In this document: positions 42,666 through 51,611 of the stretch, in pieces
Position numbering within the stretch: position 1 is the first letter of the stretch
Layout of the letters: each line of letters begins with the position of its first letter
Assembly (NCBI GenBank): GCA_018715765.1
Contig: DVKY01000108.1
Span: 1-59,497 of the forward strand
DNA length: 59,497 bases
Origin: Fimivicinus intestinavium
Lineage (GTDB): Bacteria; Bacillota; Clostridia; Oscillospirales; Acutalibacteraceae
Direction of reading: 5' to 3'
Position numbers and translations under genes: made by a program
Notes under the pieces: generated by a model
Told to the model about the DNA's origin: nothing
Database searches by the model: none
What the model saw: the letters and a program-made list of their open reading frames with translations, nothing else

Positions 42666-43718
42666 ATGCATGACTTCACAGTGGTGGAGTTTCCGAAGCT
42701 GGGCTGGAGCTTTAACGTTCCCTCCATCCTCGTGGACTTCACAATCCCCGGTATTAACCTGCACCTGACGATCCACTGGTATGGCGTGATTATCGCGTTC
42801 GGCTTCCTGCTCGCTGTTCTTTTCGGCGGGAGGATGGCATATAAATGGAAGATGAGCCTTGATAAGATGGTGGATGTCCTGATCTTCGGCACCTTTGGCG
42901 GTATTATTGGCGCGCGTCTGTTTTATGTCGCCTTTGAGTGGGAGCAATATAAGGATCACCTGATCGATATTGTGAAAATTTGGGAAGGCGGCATGGCGAT
43001 CTACGGCGGCATCATCGGCGGCCTGCTTGCAGCCTGGGTTGTGTGCCATTTCAACAAGCTCAATTTTTTCAATCTTATGGATATCGGAGCGATGAGTTTT
43101 TTGCTTGCGCAGGGCATCGGGCGCTGGGGCAATTATATGAATCAGGAGGCGTTCGGCTGCAACACCGATCTGCCCTGGGGCATGACGAGCAGCAAGGTGG
43201 TATCCTACCTGACATCGCATCAGGCGGAGTTCGCCGCGAACGGCATCACGGTGGATCCGAATCTGCCGGTACATCCAACCTTTTTGTATGAATCCGTCTG
43301 GTGTATCCTGGGCTTTTTCGTGCTGTATTTCATCTGCCGGAAATTCCGAAAATTCAGCGGCCAGATCATCCTCTGCTACGGCGTGTGGTACGGCTTGGAG
43401 CGAATGGTGGTGGAGGGCCTGCGCACAGACAGCCTCTATATCCCCGGCACGGCCCTGCGGGTTTCACAGGTGCTCTCCGGCGTGCTGGTGGTAGTATGCG
43501 GCGCGCTGCTGGTCTATTTCCTGATCCGGGCGCACAAGCACCCGAAACCGATTGAGGGAATTGATTATTATATTGACAGTGAAAATAAGCGTATAGAGCT
43601 GGCGGACGGCAAGCCGGTGCCCGCTGCATCAGAGGCGCAGTCAGGAACAGGTGCGGCGGAAACGCCGATGGAGCAGGACCCAGAAGAGGAGGCGGAGGAA
43701 AATGGCAATCAGGATTGA
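42666..43718 (+). CDS. lgt: Prolipoprotein diacylglyceryl transferase
   Basis: About 350 residues in the membrane. It transfers diacylglycerol from phosphatidylglycerol to the lipobox cysteine of prolipoproteins. The Lgt signature GRWGNYMNQEAFG and HPTFLYESVW are present, with about seven membrane segments. An acidic hydrophilic tail of about 60 residues (ending DPEEEAEENGNQD) extends past the usual end. The frame opens at 42594, but the ATG at 42666 has an AAAGGAGAG ribosome binding site. It would process the lipoproteins encoded at 1.9 and 17.5 kb among others. It overlaps folD. Confidence 0.95.
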   Translation: MHDFTVVEFPKLGWSFNVPSILVDFTIPGINLHLTIHWYGVIIAFGFLLAVLFGGRMAYKWKMSLDKMVDVLIFGTFGGIIGARLFYVAFEWEQYKDHLIDIVKIWEGGMAIYGGIIGGLLAAWVVCHFNKLNFFNLMDIGAMSFLLAQGIGRWGNYMNQEAFGCNTDLPWGMTSSKVVSYLTSHQAEFAANGITVDPNLPVHPTFLYESVWCILGFFVLYFICRKFRKFSGQIILCYGVWYGLERMVVEGLRTDSLYIPGTALRVSQVLSGVLVVVCGALLVYFLIRAHKHPKPIEGIDYYIDSENKRIELADGKPVPAASEAQSGTGAAETPMEQDPEEEAEENGNQD

Positions 43719-44559
43719 CGGCAAGGTGGTGAGTGCACAGGTGCGTGCACGCGTCGCACAGGAGGCGGCTGCGCTGCAGGAGAAGGGCGTCGTTCCCGGC
43801 CTTGCGGTTATCATTGTGGGCGACGACCCGGCCTCCCGTGTTTATGTCAACAACAAAAAGAAAGCATGTGCCGAGGTCGGCTTTCATTCAGAAGAGTTTG
43901 CGCTTCCGAAGGACACTACGCAGGAGCAGCTGATGGCGCTGGTGCAGCAGCTCAATGGGCGCAGCGATATCAGCGGCATTCTGTGCCAGCTGCCGCTGCC
44001 CGGCCACCTGGATGAAAAGCAGGTGATTGAGGCCATTGCGCCAGAGAAGGATGTGGATGCGTTCCACCCCGCCAACGTGGGGCGTATTATGATTGGGGAT
44101 TATCACTTCCTGCCCTGCACGCCGGCCGGCGTGATGGAACTGCTGCACAGTGCGGGTATTTCCCCGGAGGGGAAGGAGTGTGTGGTGATCGGCCGCAGCA
44201 ATATCGTCGGCAAGCCAATGGCGATGCTTCTGCTGCATGAAAACGGCACGGTGACCATCTGCCATTCCCGCACAACGAACCTGAAGGAGATTTGCCGCAG
44301 GGCGGATATTTTGGTGGCCGCAGTGGGCCGGGCAAAATTCGTCACGGCCGACATGGTCAAGCCCGGTGCGGTGGTGATCGACGTCGGCATGAACCGGGAT
44401 GAGAACGGCAAGCTGTGCGGCGATGTGGATTTTGCGGCCGTTGAGCCTGTGGCAGGCTATATCACCCCTGTACCGGGCGGCGTAGGGCCGATGACGATTG
44501 CCATGCTGATGCAAAACACCCTGATGGCCGCGAAGCTGCAAAATGGCCTGTTGGGATAA
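43702..44559 (+). CDS. folD: Bifunctional methylenetetrahydrofolate dehydrogenase/cyclohydrolase
   Basis: 285 residues. It interconverts methylene-, methenyl- and formyl-THF with NADP. Signatures include VYVNNKKKACAEVGF (catalytic Lys), GILCQLPLPGHLDE, PCTPAGVMELL, GRSNIVGKPMAMLLL and PVPGGVGPMTIAML. The ATG at 43702 with GGCGGAGG ribosome binding site lies within the end of lgt, so the two are translationally coupled. Confidence 0.97.
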   Translation: MAIRIDGKVVSAQVRARVAQEAAALQEKGVVPGLAVIIVGDDPASRVYVNNKKKACAEVGFHSEEFALPKDTTQEQLMALVQQLNGRSDISGILCQLPLPGHLDEKQVIEAIAPEKDVDAFHPANVGRIMIGDYHFLPCTPAGVMELLHSAGISPEGKECVVIGRSNIVGKPMAMLLLHENGTVTICHSRTTNLKEICRRADILVAAVGRAKFVTADMVKPGAVVIDVGMNRDENGKLCGDVDFAAVEPVAGYITPVPGGVGPMTIAMLMQNTLMAAKLQNGLLG

Positions 44560-44592
44560 CCCCTTTTATCTATTTTTCAGGAGGAATTTGTA

Positions 44593-44802
44593 ATGGATTT
44601 GAACAAAAAGCTTTATCGGAGCCGTAATGATAAGATGGTATCCGGCGTTTGCGCAGGGCTCGCCAATTTTTTGAATATTGACCCTACGCTGGTGCGCGTG
44701 ATCTATGCGGTGCTGGCCGTGTTTACGGCGGTTGTTCCCTGCCTGGTGCTCTATATCGTGCTGGCGATTGTGATCCCGCAGGAGCCGATGATTGAGGGCT
44801 GA
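44593..44802 (+). CDS. PspC-domain small membrane protein
   Basis: 69 residues, a single PspC domain: KKLYRSRNDKMVSGVCAGLA, then IDPTLVRVIYAVLAVF and a second hydrophobic stretch CLVLYIVLAIVIPQEP. In proteobacteria PspC senses envelope stress, while stand-alone copies in Firmicutes have no firm role. It lies 33 bases after folD with an AGGAGGA ribosome binding site and is probably in the same transcript. Confidence 0.92.
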   Translation: MDLNKKLYRSRNDKMVSGVCAGLANFLNIDPTLVRVIYAVLAVFTAVVPCLVLYIVLAIVIPQEPMIEG

Positions 44803-44984
44803 AGTTGCCACAGGAAAGCCCGAGGGCTCTCGTTATGAAATAAGGAAGCGGCCCGTGCAGTACAAAGCGTTTCCCTGTTTCCCTGCAAGAGGAGAGAGGA
44901 CTCTGCGGGCGCGGGTGCTTTTGTACGGCTTTTGCAGTTATGCCAACCGGTGAAACCGGGCTTTTGAAAGCAAATAATAGATCG

Positions 44985-45030
44985 GCCCAATCTGTGCCGC
45001 CTGAAAAATCTGGCACACAGATTGGGCGTT
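44985..45030. terminator. Hairpin between PspC-like and alpha-glucosidase genes
   Basis: GCCCAATCTGTG...GGCACACAGATTGGGC forms a long, slightly bulged stem followed by GTTTGTTTTG on the plus strand. It separates the convergent folD/pspC and glucosidase transcripts. The rest of 44803-45087 shows no gene. Confidence 0.7.
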
Positions 45031-45087
45031 TGTTTTGTCATAAGCGTGCTTCATCTGCGGCGACGCTCCTAGCTGCCTGCATCGTGC

Positions 45088-46743
45088 TCATTCCACCAGC
45101 CATACCGCGCAGGCGCAGGGCGGCAGCTTTACTATGCCGGCGAGGGCGGGCGGCTGCGCCTGGTTGCTCAGCAGAAGCCGCGCGCGGCCTGCGCAGAATT
45201 CGGCGGGGATGGCGAAGCGCACAGCCTTTGGCGACAGGCTGCACACCGCCACAAGCTGCTTCGCGCCCAGCCTGCGCGCAAAGGCGAACACATTCCGATC
45301 CCTTTCGCCAATGGGGAGAAACGCCCCCTCCCGCACAAGATCCGCATATTCCTTGCGTAAAGCCAGTGCCTGCCGGTAAAAATGGAAAACGGAGTGCGGG
45401 TTTTGCAGCTGCTCCTCCGCATTAATCTGCCGGTGGTTTTCATTGACCTTCATCCACGGCGTACCGCTGCTGAAGCCTGCATTCGCCGCACTGCTCCACT
45501 GCATCGGGGTGCGGGCGTTATCGCGCGCGTAGCGCTGTAAATAACGTTTTGTAAAATACACGGCGATTTTGCCAAACGGGCCCTGCTCCACCCGCGCGAG
45601 ATGGTTGACGGATTGGATATCGCGGTAATCTGCGCGCGTAAACGGGCAGTTGGTCATGCCGAGCTCCTGCCCCTGATAGATAAACGGTGTCCCCTTTTGA
45701 AACAGGAGAGTGACAGCCAGGCTTTTTGCCGCCGCCTCACGATAGTTACCGGCTGGGGCAAAGCGCGGAAGGCTCCTTGGCTGGTCGTGATTTTCGTAAT
45801 ACAGCGCGCCCCAGGAACGCTCCGGCAGATCCTGCCAGCGGAAGAGGATGCGCTTCCAGCGGCGTAGGTCGGTGGATTTCTGGTTGTAGGCGCACACCGG
45901 CCTTGCTGCCATATGCTCAAAATGAAAGAGCATATCCAGCAGGTGCTCGCCCTCACGCGTGATTTCGCAGGCGCGCCGAAAATCGATACCTGCCGCCTCG
46001 CCGACGATCATTGTGTCAAACCGGTCAAAGGCGCGGGCGGAGAGCTCGCGCATATATTCCTTCCAATGTGGGCCGACAACCACCTGATTCTGTGAAGCGT
46101 GGTAGAGATCTTCCGGCTTTGAAATATAGGTGATTACATCGCAACGGAAGCCATCTACCCCCTTTTGCAGCCAGAAGTTGCAGATGGAGGCAATTTCCTC
46201 GCGTACCTTTGGATTATCCCAGTTTAAATCCGGCTGTTTTTTGCTGAAAAGATGCAGGTAAAACTGGCCGGAGGTATCATCGTATTCCCACGCGGAGCCG
46301 CCAAAGCAGGCGCGCCAATTGTTTGGTGGGCGCTTCCCATCCGGGCCGGTTCCATCGCGCCAGATGTAATAATCGCGATAAGGGTTTGTTTTGCCCTTCC
46401 GGCTCTCCTGAAACCAGCGGTGCTCATCGGAGGTGTGGTTTACAACCAAGTCCATCAGCACTTTGATTCCACGGCTGTGGAAGGCCTCCAGCATGCGTTC
46501 CCAATCCGCCATGGTGCCGAATTCCTCCATGATATCGCGGTAGTCGCTGATATCGTAGCCATTGTCGTCATTCGGCGAGCGATAGCATGGGGAGAGCCAG
46601 ACGGCATCCACCCCGAGCGTCTTGAGATAATCGGCCTTTTGCAGGATGCCGTTTAAATCCCCAATGCCGTCTCCATTGGAATCTAAAAAGCTGCGCGGAT
46701 AAATCTGATAGACCACCGCATTTTTATACCACCTTGTTTTCAT
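45088..46743 (-). CDS. GH13 alpha-glucosidase (oligo-1,6-glucosidase type)
   Basis: 551 residues, intracellular (no signal peptide). The opening WYKNAVVYQIYPRSFLDSNG is typical of GH13 subfamily 31 and relatives. Catalytic nucleophile Asp202 (GFRCDVI), acid/base Glu249 (IVGEA) and His319-Asp320 (YYENHD) are all present. Val203 after the nucleophile is the residue usually seen in alpha-1,6-preferring enzymes such as isomaltases. The frame opens 60 codons upstream, but ATG 46743 follows GGAGGGG. It is a single gene with its own promoter, so its use of isomalto-oligosaccharides is inferred from the family. Confidence 0.93.
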   Translation of the reverse strand: MKTRWYKNAVVYQIYPRSFLDSNGDGIGDLNGILQKADYLKTLGVDAVWLSPCYRSPNDDNGYDISDYRDIMEEFGTMADWERMLEAFHSRGIKVLMDLVVNHTSDEHRWFQESRKGKTNPYRDYYIWRDGTGPDGKRPPNNWRACFGGSAWEYDDTSGQFYLHLFSKKQPDLNWDNPKVREEIASICNFWLQKGVDGFRCDVITYISKPEDLYHASQNQVVVGPHWKEYMRELSARAFDRFDTMIVGEAAGIDFRRACEITREGEHLLDMLFHFEHMAARPVCAYNQKSTDLRRWKRILFRWQDLPERSWGALYYENHDQPRSLPRFAPAGNYREAAAKSLAVTLLFQKGTPFIYQGQELGMTNCPFTRADYRDIQSVNHLARVEQGPFGKIAVYFTKRYLQRYARDNARTPMQWSSAANAGFSSGTPWMKVNENHRQINAEEQLQNPHSVFHFYRQALALRKEYADLVREGAFLPIGERDRNVFAFARRLGAKQLVAVCSLSPKAVRFAIPAEFCAGRARLLLSNQAQPPALAGIVKLPPCACAVWLVE

Positions 46744-46782
46744 TGCAACCCCTCCTGCTGCAAATTCGTGTGAGGCCAATTG

Positions 46783-46811
46783 ATTATACGATACACACAG
46801 AAAAAAGTCCA
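46783..46811 (-). promoter_or_regulatory. Promoter of the alpha-glucosidase gene
   Basis: Minus strand TGGACT (46806-46811), 17-base spacer, TATAAT (46783-46788). Confidence 0.65.
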
Positions 46812-46874
46812 CTGTATTCTGCGGCGGATGCGCCTGATGCGGGCGCGGCGCATATACTGCTGTGGGTGATTCAA

Positions 46875-47063
46875 ATGAATCCTTGTGAATTAACTGCGAG
46901 TGTAACCGCGCTTGCAAATGCAATGGCCTGCCGGCTATCGGACGATGATCTCGGCCTGGCTGCCGCTGTATTTACTCAATTGGGTGATACGTTGGCAACG
47001 CTTGTGGTTCAGCGCTCACGATGTAGTGCGCAGACAGCCGGAAGTCAAGAGCAGGGGCGTTAA
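46875..47063 (+). CDS. Small conserved protein (DUF6774-like)
   Basis: About 62 residues starting MNPCELTASVTALANAMACR, then LGLAAAVFTQLGDTLATL. Small proteins of this kind with the FTQLGDTLAT phrase are common in Ruminococcaceae and Lachnospiraceae, and their function is unknown. The ribosome binding site is weak (GGTGA), so the start is uncertain and the frame is open upstream to 46734. It is divergent from the glucosidase. Confidence 0.6.
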   Translation: MNPCELTASVTALANAMACRLSDDDLGLAAAVFTQLGDTLATLVVQRSRCSAQTAGSQEQGR

Positions 47064-47259
47064 ATCCGCCTGAATACCCTGCGTTGCCCGCATCCGCTTT
47101 CCCTTCCGGCGCATATTGCAGCTTATGGAATAACGGTATGGAAAATGGAAACAATAACGCCACGGAGAGGATTTTCACTTTCCTAAACTTCCTGCCCGGA
47201 GCAGGAGATCAGGCGGCCAGGAAGAGATCATCGCGGCTGCACGAAGGGAATGCGGATAC

Positions 47260-47613
47260 ATGATTTTTTTAAAGGCTTTTGTCGTCGGCGGCCTCATTTG
47301 TGCCGTTGGGCAAATTTTGATTGATTGCACCAAACTGACCCCGGCCAGAATTCTGGTGCTGTTTGTTACAGTGGGCGTATTGCTCGGTGCTGTCGGCGTG
47401 TATGAACCGCTGGCCGAATGGGCCGGAATGGGCGCCAGTGTGCCTTTGACGGGGTTTGGTTACCTGCTGGCCAAGGGGACAAAAGAGGCGGTTGCAAACC
47501 AAGGGCTGTTGGGTGTGCTGACAGGCCCTTTGACCGCAGGAGCAGCGGGGATTACGGCGGCAATGATCAGCGGGCTGCTGGTTTCCTTTTTTGCGAAGCC
47601 AAAGGATAAATGA
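47260..47613 (+). CDS. spoVAE: Stage V sporulation protein AE
   Basis: 117 residues, a membrane protein of the SpoVAC/SpoVAEB family. The opening FVVGGLICAVGQILIDCTKLTPARILV and three to four hydrophobic segments match SpoVAE, part of the channel moving Ca-dipicolinic acid into the forespore and out at germination. spoVAC and spoVAD, normally adjacent, are absent here. Only a DUF6774-like gene lies upstream, so it is an orphan copy. The gap 47064-47259 holds nothing recognisable. Confidence 0.88.
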   Translation: MIFLKAFVVGGLICAVGQILIDCTKLTPARILVLFVTVGVLLGAVGVYEPLAEWAGMGASVPLTGFGYLLAKGTKEAVANQGLLGVLTGPLTAGAAGITAAMISGLLVSFFAKPKDK

Positions 47614-47682
47614 ATCGGAATTTTGACATATGGATATGGGGGCGGTCGATTTTGAAAACAGCCGCTCTACACGCGGTAGGAA

Positions 47683-47717
47683 AGCGTCAACTATAGCTAA
47701 CAGCTATAGTTGACGCT
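47683..47717. repeat. Perfect 16-bp inverted repeat
   Basis: AGCGTCAACTATAGCT, spacer AAC, then its exact complement. There is no T-run or GC-rich stem, so it does not look like a classical terminator. It may be a protein-binding site or an RNA stem downstream of spoVAE. Confidence 0.6.
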
Positions 47718-47757
47718 ACAATTCAGTGGCTCCAATTCATCATGACAGCAAAAGAGC

Positions 47758-47792
47758 AGCCCCCGGCCAATTTCAGTGACCGGGGGCCTTAA
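47758..47792 (-). terminator. Terminator of the surface protein gene
   Basis: Minus strand GGCCCCCGG, loop, CCGGGGGC, then TGCTCTTTTG. It begins about 20 bases past the stop codon at 47812. Confidence 0.75.
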
Positions 47793-47811
47793 AAGCGTTT
47801 GTTAAATAAAC

Positions 47812-50371
47812 TTAACGGCGTTTTTTACGGCTAAATACCATTGTGCCGCTTGCACCGAGCACGAGTGCGGCAAGCATCGTCACAGACATACCCGCTCCAG
47901 TCGCAGGGATATCAGCGTCCGGCTCCTGACCAGAAGGCTGATCGGAGGACGGCACAGAAGCTTCCGTCTGCCCGCCGGCGGGTTGCTCCCCGTCGGAATC
48001 AGCCGGCTGTGAAGGAGCGGTAGGATCCGTCTGCTCCGGCGTTACAGGCACTTCGCCGCGCGCAACGTTTACGGTGTAAACGGCTGTCTCGCTGCCATCA
48101 ATCGAAGCGGTTTCAATACGGATCACATTGGCGCCGGGCTGGAGCGCGACGTTCACTGCCTCGCTGCCATCCGTTTCCTGCCCGTTTATAACCACCTTGG
48201 TGGCAGGATCCGCTCCTACAGCCGTCAGGCGGATTTGCTCTGCATCCGCGCTGGCCGCAATATCATATGTTGTCACATCCGGGTCAAAGGCGATTTCAAA
48301 GCCCTCTGCGGAGAGCGATTTGAGCTCTGCCGTAATCTCATTAAACTTCCAGAGCTGCCCGCCATAGTACGGGTTCGCTGTACCGACATACAGACCGTCC
48401 GATCCGGCGATGAAGGAGCGGCTGCCATAGTTATAGCGATCCTGCAAACCGTCGTTGAGAATCTCTGTATAGTGGATGCCATCCTCTGTCGTATAGAGGT
48501 CAAATCCCTGCTCTGCATCCATGATCGCGTTGGAGATGCGGATATACCGCTCCAGGCCCTCTGTATCGATGTTTGCCAGCGTGTTGTAAATAGAGCGCAG
48601 CGCGTTGATGCCCTCAATTTTGTCTCCAATGGCCTGCGCCCAATCGGAATTCACCAGCTTGTCAAGCAGCGGGCTTACCTTATCAAAGGCCTTTTTAAAT
48701 TGCAGGGAAATCTCAAGCAGCTGGCGGACGGTCGCCTCTGTCGCTTTTTTATCAACCATACTGTTGAGCGTGCCAAGCACCTTAACCAGCGTATCCGTCG
48801 TCCCTTCGTCAATTACGGTTTCCTTTTTCAGCAAATTGATCAGATCAATCGCGGAGCGGATGAGATGCTCGCAGGATTCATCCGTCATGCCGATGAGATC
48901 GCCATTGGTCAGGAACGTGAAGTAGTGGTTCAGCGTGGAAGCGTCAAACGTGCCGAAGAACAGCTTGCCGTTATATTCCACAGCACGCCAGATATACTGC
49001 ATGCAGCCAAGCTCCGTGCTGTTGGAAAAGGCGTGTAGCGTTTCGGAGAGATAGTTTCCATTTTCTTTATTAAAATATTCATCCGGGGACCCCATCACCA
49101 TCTGCATCTCGCCATCGGCGGTCAGGCGGTAGATGGAGGCCTGGTTTTTCATGCTGTTTTCCATTGTCTTCAGCCCGTCAAAATAGGCGTTGATATCCTG
49201 ATTGCGCACGAGCTTTACAAGGGAGAAGATCGCCTGCACCATCGAATCAAAGGCGTTAGAAAGCGTATAGTAGTAGAGATCGCCCTTGTAAACGATAGGC
49301 GACATCACGTAGTTGAGCGGATTACCGAAACCGGCGGGGTAGATCGGGTCGCCCTGCTTGCCGAGGCCATCGCCGATGAATTCCGTCCACTGCCAGCCAT
49401 ATTCATTTGCACCGGGCTGGCCCTTGCCGACCTCAACGCCTTTATAGACAACGGCGCCGATCGTCGTCATCAGGGAAAGGTACACCACATCCTGATAAAC
49501 AACCAAATCCCATACATCGCCGGAGTTGCTGATGTATTTCTCCAGAGTGTAGGGGTAAAAATCGTCCGGCCCTGCAATGGTTTCAAAGTGATCGCCGTCC
49601 GTGCTGGTTTGGATGCGCACCGCAGAGGTAACGCCCTCGGCAATTTCCTCCGGGGAGAGCAGGGAGGCGTCCGTACCGCCAATATAGAGCCGCTCGCCGT
49701 CATCCGTCACGTCATAGGCGCGGATGTTGCCCATACCGGTCTCCGCCGGCTTTGTCATATGTACGAGAATCTCCGGCAGGTCGCCCGGCTGGAAATCCGG
49801 CCCTACGCGCAGCAGCATCGTATTTGCCGTGCCTGTTGAGCCGAAATAAAGGTTGCCTTTAAATTCGACGCACATGCGGTAGCCGGTGATATCGTTATAC
49901 GGCGCGGGCATATTGGCGTTCGGTTCAAACACGGTTTCCATTTCGCCGGTGGTCTTATTGTAGCGCACGATTGCGGCGCCCTTGTCCTTTTCCGCTTCGG
50001 GTGTGAGCGCCAACTCGCCGTTGGTAAATGTGTCAACAAACTGTTCTACAACATCCATGGGGATTTTGTCGCCATAGGCGTGGATGTACTGCTCAATCGT
50101 GCTGCCAACCAGGTTCCGGTTGGTGCCGACATAGATGTAATCGCCCAGCTCTCCCATCGCCCAGGCGGTAGCTGTTAAAGCGGTCGCCCGGCGTCACCAG
50201 GCCGTCCGCTTCCCCCTCACCTGATGCAGGGTTGGAAAGCTTCTGCATGTAGTAGCCGTTTTGCGTGATGGTGATACGCTCGTTCCCGGCCACGGAGGCC
50301 AGCGGCACCATCACAATTGCCAAGGCAACTAATAGGCTCATCAGCCCAACGGCCCGTTTTTTCCACTTCAT
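47812..50371 (-). pseudogene. Sortase-anchored surface protein, split by an apparent 1-base frameshift
   Basis: About 850 residues in two frames. ATG 50371 (AGGAGG ribosome binding site) gives a signal peptide MKWKKRAVGLMSLLVALAIV and continues to GDRFNSY near 50170. The next frame then takes over with AWAMGELGDYIYVGTNRN. Removing one C in TACCGCC (50164-50170, minus strand) joins them. The body resembles beta-propeller-like repeats (GDLYYYTLSNAFDS, GKLFFGTFDAST), followed by a cadherin-like segment (FDPDVTTYDIAA). The C-terminus is IPATG, hydrophobic stretch and RKKRR, a sorting signal. Could be a sequencing error. Confidence 0.82.
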
Positions 50372-50534
50372 ACTTGCAACCTCCTTTTCGTTCCTCCTCA
50401 AAATGGAGTAATTTTATTATAGCATTTATAATATTTCATAATTTTTTAAAATAGAATTTATATATTTTAAATAATTTTAAGAATTTCAATATTGGATTTC
50501 TGCAGGAGATGTGCAAAACAAAATTTTAGCACTC

Positions 50535-50578
50535 GCTTGTCAAAAAAATAACCGGAAACCGCAAAGGGTTCCCGGTTG
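50535..50578 (-). terminator. Terminator of the membrane protein gene
   Basis: Minus strand AACCGGGAACC, CTTTGC loop, GGTTTCCGGTT, then ATTTTTTTG. Intergenic sequence 50402-50534 is AT-rich and shows only a possible TATAAT box for the surface protein. Confidence 0.9.
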
Positions 50579-50625
50579 AAACATATCAAAGCAATGAAAG
50601 GGAGCACTTGTTGAGAGAAGGAAGC

Positions 50626-51372
50626 TTACCGTTCATACCGCTGCCCCATATAAAAGCGGCGGCTTGTGTAGTTCACCTTTTTTTCCGCACCGGCGGCCCG
50701 CATCAGCAGAATACTTGGCAGCAGCACGGTGAGGCCGTCGGCCAGAAGAATGGCCTCCTGTGCGGCACTCCCTACGCCTGAGCGGAGAGCGGAAACCAGC
50801 CCAGCCAAATGCACAATCAAAAAGAGAACCGCAAGCATGGTTGTTACTTTGGCAAAGCGGAAATATTTGGCTGCATTCAACACATCGGAGGAGCGCAGCG
50901 CAATCACAATCAGCAGCGCAAATGTCAGAATAGACAGCACAGAGGGCACGACCTCCTGCAGGAGGGCTGGGAAGTCAACTCCGGCGCTGCTTAAAATCCG
51001 TTCAGAGAGCGCCTCGATCAGGCTTTGAAAAATTTCGAGCACATAGAGCACAATCTCCAAGGATAGACTGCAGACCCATAGCCGCGCCGGCGTGCGCGTG
51101 TAGGGGTAATGCCGGGTGTGGGAACAGGCATACAAAAGTGCGGCGATCAGAAATGCCTTAATCGCAATTTTTACACCGAGGGAAAGCGCGTCGAGCACGG
51201 TAAAATCCTGTGCGCTTAAGATAACGCCCGCGTAGGGAGAGGATTCCCCCGGCAGGCGCAGCAGACAAAACAAATAGTAAAGACCACCAGCCAAAGCGGC
51301 GGCCGAGATAACCGTTGCGGCGGGGCGATTGGAAAGCGCTGTGTTGACAATCGTTTTGCGTTGATAGTTCAT
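50626..51372 (-). CDS. Polytopic membrane protein of unknown function
   Basis: 248 residues with about five hydrophobic segments (around 20-40, 65-85, 100-120, 140-165, 175-200). A basic tail ends RRFYMGQRYER. I do not recognise the family. It has a consensus promoter (TTGAAC, 17 bases, TATAAT; 51413-51441 minus strand) and its own terminator, and it is divergent from the AI-2E-type transporter. Confidence 0.75.
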   Translation of the reverse strand: MNYQRKTIVNTALSNRPAATVISAAALAGGLYYLFCLLRLPGESSPYAGVILSAQDFTVLDALSLGVKIAIKAFLIAALLYACSHTRHYPYTRTPARLWVCSLSLEIVLYVLEIFQSLIEALSERILSSAGVDFPALLQEVVPSVLSILTFALLIVIALRSSDVLNAAKYFRFAKVTTMLAVLFLIVHLAGLVSALRSGVGSAAQEAILLADGLTVLLPSILLMRAAGAEKKVNYTSRRFYMGQRYER

Positions 51373-51412
51373 AGCAATATCCTCATTCTATCGTTATCTT
51401 TTTGGCAGTTTT

Positions 51413-51441
51413 ATTATAGTATATTTCGACAGATTGTTCAA
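51413..51441 (-). promoter_or_regulatory. Promoter of the membrane protein gene
   Basis: Minus strand TTGAAC (51436-51441), 17-base spacer, TATAAT (51413-51418). Confidence 0.82.
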
Positions 51442-51533
51442 GCTTTCTGTGAACCTCCCCGTGATATTGCACACAACGCAGGCATGTGTTTGAAAACAGG
51501 GTAGGAAATTCAGAAAAGAGACGCTTGTTTCTC

Positions 51534-51562
51534 TTGCATATCACGTTGTAAGAAGGTATAGT
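51534..51562 (+). promoter_or_regulatory. Promoter of the AI-2E-family gene
   Basis: TTGCAT (51534-51539), 17-base spacer, TATAGT (51557-51562), 50 bases before the start codon. Confidence 0.75.
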
Positions 51563-51611
51563 AAATATATAATGGTGAGGCTGAGATGGCTGCCGGAAGT
51601 TGGAGGAGAAC

